In this document: positions 43,844 to 52,548 of the stretch, piece by piece
How the letters are laid out: each line of letters starts with the position of its first letter
Position numbering within the stretch: position 1 is the stretch's first letter
Source: Streptomyces albiflavescens
GTDB lineage: Bacteria; Actinomycetota; Actinomycetes; Streptomycetales; Streptomycetaceae
Direction of reading: 5' to 3'
Length of the DNA stretch: 64,000 bases
NCBI RefSeq assembly: GCF_014645835.1
Contig: NZ_BMMM01000005.1
Coordinates: forward strand, 365,733-429,732
Position numbers and translations under genes: made by a program
The notes under the pieces: generated by a model
Told to the model about the DNA's origin: nothing
What the model saw: only the letters and a program-made list of their open reading frames with translations
The model's database searches: none

Positions 43844-44317
43844 TCAGCCCTGCTGCGAACCCGGCGGCGGAGGGGTTCCCAGCGTCACATCCCCTACCTG
43901 CCAGGCAGCAACAGAACCACGGTCGGCTCGGATCTCCACGTTCCCGCCGATGGCCTGTCCACCATCTCGCGTCGCCACTGTGCCGGTGACGGGGTGGGCA
44001 TCGAGCAGGGCACGAAGCGCCTCGGCGGCGCGCTCCCGATCGTGATCACGCAGGCCCTCCAGTACCGCCCCGAAGCGCTCCTGCCATACCGCCTGTTCGC
44101 GGAGCCGGACGAGATCGATCTCGCCGTCGCCGGCAGCCGCAAGCGCATCCGCGCTGCGGTCCAGCCGGTTCAGCACCATGCGCATCTCATTCGCGTCGTC
44201 ACGGCCGAACCACCGGGCCACCGCCTGCTGGAGCCCCTGCCATGTACTGGTTCCCGCTGCTTGCACCACAGCGGTACCCCCTGCCGCAGCCAGTGCCGTC
44301 AACGCCTCAGCCAGCAT
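43844..44317 (-). CDS. Small partner protein of the NACHT gene
   Basis: 157 residues starting MLAEALTALAAAGGTAVVQA with TSTWQGLQQAVARWFGR. A helical middle (RLREQAVWQERFGAVLEGLR, DRERAAEALRALLDAHP) is followed by a beta-rich tail NVEIRADRGSVAAWQVGDVT. This pattern, an alpha-helical start and a tail rich in R-A-D-x-G-S-V-A-A repeats, recurs in actinobacterial proteins encoded next to NACHT or TPR genes. It lies about 70 nt upstream of the NACHT start on the same strand, so the two form one operon. A longer frame to 44407 was not used, because MLAEAL is the typical beginning. The biochemical role is unknown. Confidence 0.7.
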   Translation of the reverse strand: MLAEALTALAAAGGTAVVQAAGTSTWQGLQQAVARWFGRDDANEMRMVLNRLDRSADALAAAGDGEIDLVRLREQAVWQERFGAVLEGLRDHDRERAAEALRALLDAHPVTGTVATRDGGQAIGGNVEIRADRGSVAAWQVGDVTLGTPPPPGSQQG

Positions 44318-44495
44318 TCCCTGCCGTCCCCTCGTTCGCGCGGCCTCCACCGACCGCGACCGTAACGCCGTATTCCTGAGAATCCCCAGCCCTTTCACCA
44401 AAGACACACCCCACCACAGCCACGCCCTGTTCGGCCAAGGGCTCGATCGGGCGAGGCGGCCACCCCGTCACGCGGCCCGATCATCCGGGCGGCGA
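44318..44495. other. Upstream region of the NACHT operon
   Basis: The only space for the operon promoter before the IS701-type element at 44496. No gene was seen. Confidence 0.5.
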
Positions 44496-45919
44496 CTAGT
44501 AGTGCTTCGTTAGGTTCTGGGCTGTCTGTGGCTGCTTCGGGGGCTGGGCCGGGGCGTCCGCAGGTGGTGCAGGTACCGGTCCAGCACCTCAGCAGGTCCT
44601 GAAGGGCGTCGAGGACCTGGTAGAGGGTCAGGCCGGTGTGCGGACTTTTGGGTCGAGCCGCCTGAGGGCGAGGAATGCATGGGCGGCGGTGACGAGGGTG
44701 ACGTGGTGGTGCCAGCCGCGCCAGGTGCGGCCCTCGAAGTGGTCCAGTCCGAGGCCATGCTTGAGCTCGCGGTAATCGTGCTCGATCCGCCAGCGCATCT
44801 TGGCCCACCGCACCAGGTCAGCGGCCGGTGTGGTGGCGGGCAGGTTCGATATCCAGTAGTCCGTCGGAGTGTCCTGGCCCTCCGGCCATTCGACGAGGAG
44901 TGTCTGGAGGGGCAGGACGCCGTCCCACCGGTTGCGGCCGCCGCCCGCCTCCTGAGCTGCGGCCAGGGACTGCTTGCCCGCGGGCCGCACTGTCAGCACC
45001 GCGAACCGCGAGGTCATCGCGCCTTTGCTGCCCTGCCTCCAGGTCACCTCGGTGAACCGCTCCGCACCCGCCTGGGCTGCGAGGACGCAGACGGCTCGCG
45101 GTGGCGTGCGGTAGCGGGGAAGGGTAGGCGGTCCGAGCCCGCCGTAAGCAGGCTGGTGCGGCTGGGCATCCTCGGGGTGGGCGACTTCCTTCCCGTTCAG
45201 GGCCAGGACATAGGACAGTCCCCGTTCCTCGAGACCGAGCCGGAACGGGGTGCTGACGCCGTAGCCGGCGTCAGCGACCACGACCGGCGCCTTCAACTGC
45301 CACTGGGCGAGTGTGTCCAGGAGGCCGAGCGCGAGACGCCACTTCTCCCGGTGGACGACGTCGTCGGGCACTCCTGCCCTGCGGCATCGGTCCGGCTCGT
45401 CCGTCCACTCACGCGGCAGATACAACTGCCACTCCAGCGGGCACGAGGCGGTGTCGGTGGCGCCATGGACACTGACCGCGACCTGGCAGTTCGCCCGTTT
45501 GCCGACCGCCCCGCAGTACTGGCGGGCCACCCCGACCGACGCCTTCCCGCACTTGGGGAACGACACGTCATCGATCACCCACACCTCGGGCCTGACAACT
45601 GCGGACAGCCGCTCGGCGATCCGCTGCCTGACCGGAAGCGGATCCCACGGCGACTGGTTCACGAACTGCTGCAGGGCCTGCATGTTTCCGTCCGGCAGAC
45701 GCTCGGCCATCGGCTGGATCGACTTGCGCCGGCCGTCGAGCATCAGCCCCCGCAGATAACACTCGCCCCACCGCCGCTGATCCCGCCGCGGAAACGACCC
45801 GAATACATCGGCAACGAACTCCGCCAACTCGCCCCGGAGCCGTTCCACTTCCCCCAACCTCACTCCGGGAAGCTGCCCACGATCAACCGAGATCACCCAA
45901 AGTAACGAAGTACTACTAG
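44496..45919 (-). mobile_element. IS701-family insertion sequence with CTAG target duplication
   Basis: The ends are inverted: the left reads TAGTAGTGCTTCGTTAGGTT and the right, reverse-complemented, TAGTAGTACTTCGTTACTTT. CTAG stands at both outer edges (44496-44499 and 45916-45919), the YTAR duplication typical of IS701. The element abuts the methyltransferase-bearing IS at 45917 through the shared CTAG. Confidence 0.85.
44628..45896 (-). CDS. IS701-family transposase, shortened by a late frameshift
   Basis: 422 residues. LGEVERLRGELAEFVADVFG begins the family homology. Catalytic DDE segments are VWVIDDVSFPKCGKASVGVA, PVVVADAGYGVSTPFRLGLE and MRWRIEHDYRELKHGLGLDH. The C-terminus ends RRLDPKVRTPA*. 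In the next frame the usual tail continues (GLTLYQVLDALQDLLRCWTG, TCTTCGRP), with a slip near the AAAA run at 44643. The core is complete, so activity is possible but uncertain. An N-terminal open extension far beyond 45896 is not transposase and was rejected. Confidence 0.85.
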   Translation of the reverse strand: MISVDRGQLPGVRLGEVERLRGELAEFVADVFGSFPRRDQRRWGECYLRGLMLDGRRKSIQPMAERLPDGNMQALQQFVNQSPWDPLPVRQRIAERLSAVVRPEVWVIDDVSFPKCGKASVGVARQYCGAVGKRANCQVAVSVHGATDTASCPLEWQLYLPREWTDEPDRCRRAGVPDDVVHREKWRLALGLLDTLAQWQLKAPVVVADAGYGVSTPFRLGLEERGLSYVLALNGKEVAHPEDAQPHQPAYGGLGPPTLPRYRTPPRAVCVLAAQAGAERFTEVTWRQGSKGAMTSRFAVLTVRPAGKQSLAAAQEAGGGRNRWDGVLPLQTLLVEWPEGQDTPTDYWISNLPATTPAADLVRWAKMRWRIEHDYRELKHGLGLDHFEGRTWRGWHHHVTLVTAAHAFLALRRLDPKVRTPA

Positions 45920-45965
45920 AGCCTGTCCGGTCGATCTTGGCGTCAGCTGGGCCGGGTGCTGGTCC

Positions 45966-46790
45966 GTGGGTGTGCCTCGTAATTCGGTTGCGGGAAGGCC
46001 CGCGGTCCGCTTGGGTCTGTCTGTTGTGACGGCGATTGAGGATCTGGTGCGCCCGGAGCGGTATCCGCTCTCGTCCAAGTACGACCCGGTGTGGCTGCTC
46101 GATCTGGAGATGGGGCCGAACCCGCTGTGGATGCTGGAGGACCTGGCCCGGGAACTGGAGCTCAGGCCGGGGATGCGGGTGCTGGACCTCGGGTGCGGCA
46201 AGGGCGCGACCTCGGTGTTCCTGGCCAGGGAGTTCGGGGTGCAGGTGGTGGCCGCCGACTGGTGGATCGCGGCAGAGGACGCCGCGGCGGTGTTCGCCGA
46301 GGCCGGTGTCGCCGACCGGGTCGCCGCCGTACACGCCGAGGCGCATGCCCTGCCGTTCGCGAAGGAGTACTTCGACGCGATCGTGAGCATTGACGCGTTC
46401 GAGTACTTCGGCACCGCGGACTCCTACCTGCCCTACCTGCTGCGGTTCCTGCGCCCCGGCGGACAGGTGGGGGTGGCCACGCCGGGGATGACCCGGGAGG
46501 TGCGCGAGCTCGGCGCGATCCCGGCGCACATCGAGAGGCTGTTCGGGTGGGAGGCGATGGCGTGGCACACCCCGCAGTGGTGGCGTTTCCAGTGGGAGAT
46601 CACGAAACTGGTGGACGTGACCTGCGCACGCCTGCAGGAGCACGGCTGGCGTGACTGGCTGGCCTGGGAGCGGGCCCTGGCGGAACACCGGCCGCAGAAC
46701 CTGGCCGAGTACCTGGCCCGGATCGAGGTGCTCACCATCGACGGCGGCGAGTTGCTCTCCTTCGCCATCCTGGCCGCGCGCAAGCGCTGA
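45966..46790 (+). CDS. SAM-dependent methyltransferase, IS passenger gene
   Basis: Up to 274 residues. The SAM motif is MRVLDLGCGKGATSVFLARE, followed by VQVVAADWWIAAEDAAAVFA, ALPFAKEYFDAIVSIDAFEY and LRFLRPGGQVGVATPGMTRE, the Methyltransf_11/25 fold. A characteristic segment HIERLFGWEAMAWHTPQWWR follows. The start may be the GTG at 45966 or one at 46026 (VTAIEDLVRPERYPLSSKYD). It lies just inside the left inverted repeat and stops 13 bp before the transposase stop, so it moves with the element. The substrate is unknown; small-molecule or antibiotic-related modification is a guess. Confidence 0.85.
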   Translation: MGVPRNSVAGRPAVRLGLSVVTAIEDLVRPERYPLSSKYDPVWLLDLEMGPNPLWMLEDLARELELRPGMRVLDLGCGKGATSVFLAREFGVQVVAADWWIAAEDAAAVFAEAGVADRVAAVHAEAHALPFAKEYFDAIVSIDAFEYFGTADSYLPYLLRFLRPGGQVGVATPGMTREVRELGAIPAHIERLFGWEAMAWHTPQWWRFQWEITKLVDVTCARLQEHGWRDWLAWERALAEHRPQNLAEYLARIEVLTIDGGELLSFAILAARKR

Positions 46791-46803
46791 GGCGCCGCAG
46801 ACC

Positions 46804-47729
46804 TCATGTGCGCAGCCAGACGGCGACGGCTGCCAGGGTGGCGGTGCCCAGGTAGACGTAGCCGCGCCTGTCATACCGGGTGGCCACCGCCCGGAATTGC
46901 TTGAGCCGATTGATGCAGCGTTCGACGGTGTTGCGCTTCTTGTAGCGTTCGACGTCGAACCTCGGTGGCCGCCCGCCGCGTGCTCCTTTGCGCAGGCGGG
47001 CGGCGCGAAAGTCGGACTTTTCCGGGATGGCGTGGCGGATGTGTCGCCGCCGCAGGTAGCGGCGAATGAGGCTGTTGCTGTACGCCTTGTCGGCGGCCAC
47101 CGTGTCGGGCTTGTGCCGGGGCCGACCGATGGAGCGCGGTACCCGGATCTTCTCCAGCACCGCCTGCAGTTGCGTGCAGTCGGCGCGCTGGCCGGGGGTG
47201 ATCAGGAGCGAGAGTGGTCTGCAGCGTCCGTCTGCACTCAGGTGGATCTTGGTGGTGAACCCGCCCCGTGAGCGGCCGAGTCCCTCGCCTGGCGCGCCAC
47301 CTCCACCAAACGGTCGCACAAGCTCAGCCGGGCTGCTTCGCCCGCCAGTTCGCTGCATGCGTCCCCCTTGAGAACCGGCGACGGGGGCATGGTGCGAGCA
47401 CCGGCAGCGTGCTGGTGTGCACGCACGGCCGTGGAGTCGACGGAGATCTCCCAGTCGATCTGGCCAGCCGCATCGGCGACGGCCTGGATCTGCTGAAGCA
47501 GATACTCCCACGTGCCGTCTGCCGACCATAGCCGGTGTCGTTCATAGACCGTCTTCCACGGGCCGTACCGCTCGGGCAGATCGCGCCAGTGCACCCAGGT
47601 TCGGATCCGGTGAAGAACACCGTCGATCACCTGCCGGTGATCGCGCCACCGACCACACCGTCCATTGCTGACCGGCAAGAACGGGCGCACCCGTTCCCAC
47701 TCGGCATCTGTCAGATCACCCCGCTCCAT
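46804..47729 (-). CDS. IS5-family transposase, two frames (probable -1 frameshift)
   Basis: The first frame from the ATG at 47729 reads MERGDLTDAEWERVRPFLPV, GRCGRWRDHRQVIDGVLHRI and ISVDSTAVRAHQHAAGAR. The second frame continues GLGRSRGGFTTKIHLSADGR, PDTVAADKAYSNSLIRRYLR and KKRNTVERCINRLKQFRAVA to the stop at 46804. The frame change lies near 47340-47370, where GTTCTCAAGGGGGACG offers a slippery G run. Both Asp and the Glu of the DDE triad are present. IS elements of this group often make the full enzyme by programmed frameshifting. Confidence 0.82.
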
Positions 47730-47789
47730 ACCAGGAGCAACGAGCGCTGCGACCCCATGTCACATGATCGGCCGGACAGGCTCTAGGCG

Positions 47790-48070
47790 TACGGTCCAGG
47801 CCGCAATCGGCGCTACCTGCGACGCAAGCAGATCGAACACACCATTCCCGAACGCAGCGACCAGCGTGCCAACCGCCAGCGCCGAGGCAGCGCGGGTGAC
47901 CGGCCCGCAGGCTTCGACCGCACGATGTACAAGCACCGTAGTGAAGTAGAGCGAACGATCAACGCCCTCAAGGGCTTTCGGGCTGTGGCCACCCCCTTCG
48001 ACAAGCGAGCGCATGTCTTCCACGCCACCGTGACCGTTGCTGCCGTACGCCTCTGGCTCCGCTCAGGCCC
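47790..48070 (+). pseudogene. IS5-type transposase, C-terminal fragment
   Basis: NRRYLRRKQIEHTIPERSDQ, RTMYKHRSEVERTINALKGF and RAVATPFDKRAHVFHATVTV, ending VAAVRLWLRS. This is the last 90 residues of an IS5-family transposase including the catalytic Glu region. The N-terminal part is missing at the border with the element ending at 47785. Confidence 0.85.
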
Positions 48071-48099
48071 CCGGGCCATCTCTGGGCCACAATGCCTCC

Positions 48100-48591
48100 A
48101 TGACCGATCAGCAGGCCCGCACTCCCGCCCGACCGTTGCTACGCCGCCCCCAGGACGGTGAACTCATAGACGTCGCCGGTGTCGCGCACTTTTTCCGGCT
48201 CACCAGCGAGCACACAGGCGGGCACTTCGCCTTCGAGGAGTTCAGCCTCGCCCCTGGCACCATGGGTGCCAGACCACACGTGCACGACGGACACGACGAG
48301 TACTTCTACGTTCTTGAGGGCGAGTTGACCCTCCACACGGGAGACGGCGAGGTGACGGCGGGCCCCGGACATCTGCTCGCCGCCACTCGCGGCACCCCGC
48401 ACGGATTCCGCAATGCGGGCCCGCTCCCCGCACGCGCCCTGTGCCTCTACACCCCCGCCGGCTACGAAAACTACTTCCGCGACGTCCACGCCGCCGTGAG
48501 CGCCGGGGCCGAGGCGACCGACGAGTTGCTGGCCGACTTCCGTAGCCGTCACCGGACCAGGTCCCATCAGGTTCCCTCGGACTGGCCTTAG
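48100..48591 (+). CDS. Cupin-domain protein
   Basis: 163 residues. Cupin motif 1 is GARPHVHDGHDEYFYVLEGE (metal-binding His, His and Glu) and motif 2 is ATRGTPHGFRNAGPLPARAL. A single small beta-barrel with probable metal binding. It may be an isomerase, dioxygenase or sensor domain; no partner identifies it. The ATG at 48100 is placed after an IS5 fragment, whose debris supplies the upstream region. Confidence 0.88.
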   Translation: MTDQQARTPARPLLRRPQDGELIDVAGVAHFFRLTSEHTGGHFAFEEFSLAPGTMGARPHVHDGHDEYFYVLEGELTLHTGDGEVTAGPGHLLAATRGTPHGFRNAGPLPARALCLYTPAGYENYFRDVHAAVSAGAEATDELLADFRSRHRTRSHQVPSDWP

Positions 48592-48713
48592 GACTTGTCT
48601 CTTCGATCAGATAGCTGTTGTCCTGGTTGGTGCCCGATTCTTGCCGGTGGACGGTTGTCTGGCCAACTGCACTGTTAGCGTTGGCCCTTGAGCGAGGGGG
48701 AGAAGACAGACAC
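48592..48713. other. Intergenic, promoter of the aldo/keto reductase
   Basis: A 120-bp gap. The ribosome region GAGGGGGAGAAG at 48694 precedes the next gene. Confidence 0.5.
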
Positions 48714-49553
48714 GTGACATCGGCTGCGTATTGTATCGGCGGAGATCTGGAAGTACGGCGGCTGGGGTTCGGGGCCATGCGCTTGCCGACGGAACCGGGG
48801 CCGGCCCACGAGGCCTCTCTCGCGGTCGCCCGGCGGGCCGTCGAGCTGGGCGTCACGCTGATCGACACCGCCTATATGTATGGCTGGGGAGCCAACGAGG
48901 AACTCCTGGCCGAGGCCTTGCACCCCTACCCGGATGGACTGCTGATCACTACCAAGGTTGGCGTTGCCCGATCGGGCGCCTCCGGCGAGTGGAAGCTCGA
49001 TGGACGGCCGCCTGTCCTGCGCGCTCAGGTCGAGCAGGCCCTGCGCCGACTGCGCGTCGAGCGGATCGAGCTGCTTCAGCTGCACCGCATCGACCGCGAG
49101 ACGCCGCTCGCCGACCAGGTGGGCACGCTGCGGGACCTGCGGACCGAGGGCAAGATCGGCCGGATCGGGCTGTCCGAGGTCACCGTCGACGAACTCAATC
49201 AGGCACGGGAGATTGTCGACGTCGCGAGCGTGCAGAACCGATACAACCTGCTCGACCGCGAGCACGAGCCCGTGCTCGCGGCCTGCGAAGCGGCAGGGAT
49301 CGCGTTCCTGCCGTGGCGCCCTGTCGCCTGGGGGGAGACGGGGGCGAAGGCGGAGATCGCCGCCGTGGCGGCCGAGGTTGACGCCACCCCCACGCAGGTT
49401 GCCCTCGCCTGGCTCCTCGGCCGCTCCCCGGTCATCCTCCCGATCCCCGGTACCGCCCGGATCGATCACCTGGAGGAGAACCTCGCTGCGGAATGTCTCG
49501 AAATGACCCCGGTGCACCGCGATCGCCTCGACCGACTGCCCGAGGTGGCATAG
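48714..49553 (+). CDS. Aldo/keto reductase
   Basis: 279 residues. RRLGFGAMRLPTEPGPAHEA begins the barrel. Catalytic Asp and Tyr are in LIDTAYMYGWGANEELLAEA, Lys in LLITTKVGVARSG and His in ELLQLHRIDRETPLADQVGT. The C-terminal NADPH-binding part is SPVILPIPGTARIDHLEENL. It reduces aldehydes or ketones with NADPH. The GTG at 48714 has a good GAGGGGGAG site; the extension to 48618 is not protein-like. Together with the cupin gene it is enclosed by two IS5 transposase scraps. Confidence 0.92.
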   Translation: MTSAAYCIGGDLEVRRLGFGAMRLPTEPGPAHEASLAVARRAVELGVTLIDTAYMYGWGANEELLAEALHPYPDGLLITTKVGVARSGASGEWKLDGRPPVLRAQVEQALRRLRVERIELLQLHRIDRETPLADQVGTLRDLRTEGKIGRIGLSEVTVDELNQAREIVDVASVQNRYNLLDREHEPVLAACEAAGIAFLPWRPVAWGETGAKAEIAAVAAEVDATPTQVALAWLLGRSPVILPIPGTARIDHLEENLAAECLEMTPVHRDRLDRLPEVA

Positions 49554-49569
49554 GGCTCCGTCTCTTCGG

Positions 49570-49775
49570 TCATGACCGAAGCCCGATGAGGACTGAGGCG
49601 TCGGTGACGGTGCCCTGGAAGACGTATCCGCGCATGTCATAACGGGTTGCGACAGCTGTGAACTGTTTCAGCTTGTTGATCGCCCGCTCAACGGTGTTGC
49701 GTTCCCTGTACCGGTCCTTGTCAAAGCCCGGCGGGCGTCCGCCGGGTGAACCTCGGCGCAGGCGGGCAACCTTGT
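49570..49775 (-). pseudogene. IS5-type transposase, C-terminal fragment
   Basis: ARLRRGSPGGRPPGFDKDRY, RERNTVERAINKLKQFTAVA and TRYDMRGYVFQGTVTDASVL on the minus strand are the last 60 residues of an IS5 transposase. The stop lies in the perfect palindrome CTTCGGTCATGACCGAAG (49565-49582). Confidence 0.85.
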
Positions 49776-49846
49776 GCAGAGCGCCTGGAAGCCGTCGGCA
49801 TTGAAGTGCCGCCGAGCACTAAGCATGGGGTGTCAGCCGCGTCGGC

Positions 49847-50122
49847 TTGGACGCCGCGGACGTGCGCAAGGTCGCCGATCACGCCGCCGAACACCGCAAC
49901 GTCCTGGACGAGATCACCGAACCCGGCTGCTCACGGGCCACCTGTGGACCGTTCACGATCCAGGGCCTGGAGCAACAGAATGCAATGCCGACCGCGGATC
50001 TCGCCGAATCGAACAGCCGGGCCGCGGACCTGACCCGCAGCCTTGCCGAGACAGTACAAACCGTCGAATCGCTCCGGGTCGCACTGCGCAAGACCATCCG
50101 TCCCGGCACCAATCCATCATGA
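49847..50122 (+). CDS. Hypothetical helical protein, possible fragment
   Basis: 91 residues. DAADVRKVADHAAEHRNVLD, CGPFTIQGLEQQNAMPTADL and LTRSLAETVQTVESLRVALR suggest a coiled coil, with composition resembling accessory proteins of integrative elements. The start is not convincing, and the frame begins inside an IS fragment region. No function can be assigned. Confidence 0.4.
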   Translation: MDAADVRKVADHAAEHRNVLDEITEPGCSRATCGPFTIQGLEQQNAMPTADLAESNSRAADLTRSLAETVQTVESLRVALRKTIRPGTNPS

Positions 50123-50317
50123 ACACCATGGCACACAGCGTGTCATCTGCCCTGCCAGGAGCTCGTCCGGGACAGCGCGCAGTGGAACTGCCGTACGGAG
50201 GACGGGCGTTGCGTCCCCGCGCTCTGACCGCCCCGATGGCCGCCTGACGCGTACACAGCCAGTACACGGCGTATACGCTCCCTCTGGCGACAGTACGGCG
50301 GACAGGGGGAGCACGGG
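50123..50317. promoter_or_regulatory. Upstream region of the PQQ kinase
   Basis: 195 bp with no gene. The AT-richer segment AGTACACGGCGTATACGCTC near 50261 is the likely promoter; GGGGGAGCACGGG precedes the GTG start. Confidence 0.5.
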
Positions 50318-52459
50318 GTGCAGGCGCTGCGTGAGACGGATCCGCGCCGGATCGGCCCGTACGAGGTACTCGGCAGGCTCGGAGCGGGAGGCATGGGCGA
50401 GGTGTATCTCGCCGAGTCGCGGACCGGGCTCCGCCTCGCCGTGAAGGTGGTGCGGGCCGAGCACGCCGAAGACCGCACCTTCCGCGCCCGGTTCCGTCAG
50501 GAGGTACGGGCCGCGCAGACCGTCGGCGGCACCGGGACGTACACCGCGCGGGTGGTCGACGCGGACACCGAGGGCGAACGGCCGTGGATGGCCACCGAGT
50601 TCATCGACGGCCCGAACCTGCGCGAGGCCGTCCTGGACGGCGGTCCGCTGCCCGAGGACGCGGTCCGCGTGCTCGCGGCGGCGCTCGGCGAGGCGCTCGC
50701 CGCGATCCACGCCAAGGGCATGGTCCACCGGGACCTCAAGCCATCCAACATCCTGCTCGCGCCCGAAGGTCCGCGCGTCATCGACTTCGGGATCGTATGG
50801 GCGCTGGAGGCGACTGCGCTGACCACGACCGGGACCATCGTCGGCTCGGTCGGTTACGTCTCGCCGGAGCAGATCCGCAACGGTGCCGAGGTGGGGCCGC
50901 CCAGCGACGTCTTCTCGCTGGGGGCGGTCCTCGCGTACGCCTCCAGTGGGCGTGAGCCCTTCGGCGAGGGCCGGGATTCGGTCATCCTGCTGCGGATCCT
51001 GACCCGGGACTTCGATCTGACCGGGGTGCCGGAGCCGGTGCTGCCGCTGGTGGAGTCGTGCCTGCGGGAGGAGCCCGGGGAGCGGCCCACTCCCCGGGAG
51101 GTGGTGGCGGCCGCGGGGCACGACGCGGGATCGCTACAGGCGGGCGTGTGGCCGGGATGGTTCACCGGCGATGCCGCTCCCGAACCGTCCGGCAGCGGTG
51201 AGCGATGGGTGCCCGCGTGGGAGTCGGCGGAGCGGGAGAGCCGGGTCGAGTACGTCGCGCCGGTGACCCTCACGGACGTCCCGGCCTCCGAGCCGCCTCA
51301 CGTGCCGCCGTCCCGGCGCGGCCTCCTGCCAGCCGCGGTGGGAGGCGCCGCGGTGGTCGCCGGTGCGGGGGCGGGCGGATGGCTGTGGCTGCGCGACCGG
51401 GGGGACGACAAGGCCGGAGCGACGGGTTCCCCGGCCGGGCCGCGGTCCACGGGGGTGCGCTGGGAGTACGGGACAGGAGGGCTAGGGGGCCGCGGCGCGT
51501 GTGCGGCGCTGTCGCCCGACGGGAGCCGGCTGTACGTCGGAGGCATGGACGGCGCACTGCACGCCGTCTCCCCGAACGGCAGGAAGCTCTGGAGCGTCAA
51601 GCTGCGCCGGCCGGTGTTGTCTCCCCTGGCCACGGCCGACGGCGCGTACTGCCTGACCGCGGGCAACGGGGAGGGGGCTGCCGAGCTGTACGCCGTCGAT
51701 CCGCGGGGCAGGGTGCGCTGGAAGCGGACGATCGACGGGGGCGGCAGCCAGTTCCCCGTGGCCGCGGGGGACCTCGTACTGGTGACGACCGGCACGGAGA
51801 GCAGGGGCAGCGTGCGCGCGTACGCCCCCGACGGCAGCGTGGCCTGGGAGGCGCCGACCCCGGCTGGGCCGACCAGCGAGCCGGCGGTGGCCGGCGGTTC
51901 GGTGTACGTCGGCACCTTCGGGAAGAGGCTGGTCGCGCTGGATGCCAAGGACGGGACGCGGACCTGGGCGGTCCGGACCGGACGCAACACCGGGCGGCCC
52001 ACACGCATCGGCGACACGCTGGTTGTCGCTTCCGGGGATGGCGAGTCGGGGTGGGAAGAGATGTTCCTGCACGGCTTCAGCCTTGCGGGCAAGCAGCTGT
52101 GGAAGACGAGCAAAGACGACATCGGCGGCGGGAGGTACTTCACCTCCGCCCGCTTCGGCGACCTCGCCGTCGCTTCGGGCCAGGGCAGCGTGGTGGCCCT
52201 CAACCCGGCCGCCGGGTCCACGTCATGGATCTTCAAGGGCGGCGGCGACGCCTCGTCGTACAGCGACCCGACGGTCTTCGGGGACACCGTCTACGCCTGC
52301 CTGGGCTCGCGACTCTACGCCCTGGACCGGCTCGGCAGGCAGCGTTGGAAGATCGGCTTCGAAGGACCGGAGTCCGGGTCGACCCACCGCCCCCTCGTCC
52401 ACGGCGGACGCGTCTACGTCGCCACGGACCGGGGCATCGCCGCCCTCGAGAAGAGCTAG
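50318..52459 (+). CDS. Membrane Ser/Thr protein kinase with PQQ-repeat sensor
   Basis: 713 residues. The kinase domain (about 13-270) has the glycine loop LGRLGAGGMGEVYLAE, Lys43 in LAVKVV, catalytic HRDLKPSN (Asp139), DFG at 156-158 and the activation loop ATALTTTGTIVGSVGYVSPE. A proline-rich linker leads to one membrane helix (LLPAAVGGAAVVAGAGAGGW, about 336-358). The extracellular part (380-713) is a PQQ-like beta-propeller with repeats such as DGALHAVSPNGRKLWSVKLR, VYVGTFGKRLVALDAKDGTR and RLYALDRLGRQRWKIGF. The kinase faces the cytosol and the propeller the outside, where it may bind a ligand or wall component. Confidence 0.94.
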   Translation: MQALRETDPRRIGPYEVLGRLGAGGMGEVYLAESRTGLRLAVKVVRAEHAEDRTFRARFRQEVRAAQTVGGTGTYTARVVDADTEGERPWMATEFIDGPNLREAVLDGGPLPEDAVRVLAAALGEALAAIHAKGMVHRDLKPSNILLAPEGPRVIDFGIVWALEATALTTTGTIVGSVGYVSPEQIRNGAEVGPPSDVFSLGAVLAYASSGREPFGEGRDSVILLRILTRDFDLTGVPEPVLPLVESCLREEPGERPTPREVVAAAGHDAGSLQAGVWPGWFTGDAAPEPSGSGERWVPAWESAERESRVEYVAPVTLTDVPASEPPHVPPSRRGLLPAAVGGAAVVAGAGAGGWLWLRDRGDDKAGATGSPAGPRSTGVRWEYGTGGLGGRGACAALSPDGSRLYVGGMDGALHAVSPNGRKLWSVKLRRPVLSPLATADGAYCLTAGNGEGAAELYAVDPRGRVRWKRTIDGGGSQFPVAAGDLVLVTTGTESRGSVRAYAPDGSVAWEAPTPAGPTSEPAVAGGSVYVGTFGKRLVALDAKDGTRTWAVRTGRNTGRPTRIGDTLVVASGDGESGWEEMFLHGFSLAGKQLWKTSKDDIGGGRYFTSARFGDLAVASGQGSVVALNPAAGSTSWIFKGGGDASSYSDPTVFGDTVYACLGSRLYALDRLGRQRWKIGFEGPESGSTHRPLVHGGRVYVATDRGIAALEKS

Positions 52460-52548
52460 AGAACAGAGCTGGCGAGGCCCAGCTGCCCGCCGCGCGTGTG
52501 CTGCCCGGTGTCGCAGGTCAACTCCGGGGAGCTGCGCCCGTAGGCGGC

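Larger units (their letters stand above)
45917..47785. mobile_element. IS5-family element carrying a methyltransferase gene
   Basis: TAGAGCCTGTCCGGTCGATC at 45917-45936 and, inverted, TAGAGCCTGTCCGGCCGATC (reverse complement of 47766-47785) are terminal repeats differing at one base. CTAG borders both ends. Inside are only two genes, converging: a SAM methyltransferase and a frameshifted transposase, separated by 13 bp. The enzyme gene is therefore a passenger of the IS. Confidence 0.78.

Noticed and set aside
44628..46874. A 748-codon minus-strand frame including the IS701 transposase
   Set aside because: Only the part up to about 45896 is transposase. The rest lies opposite the methyltransferase gene and crosses two IS ends.
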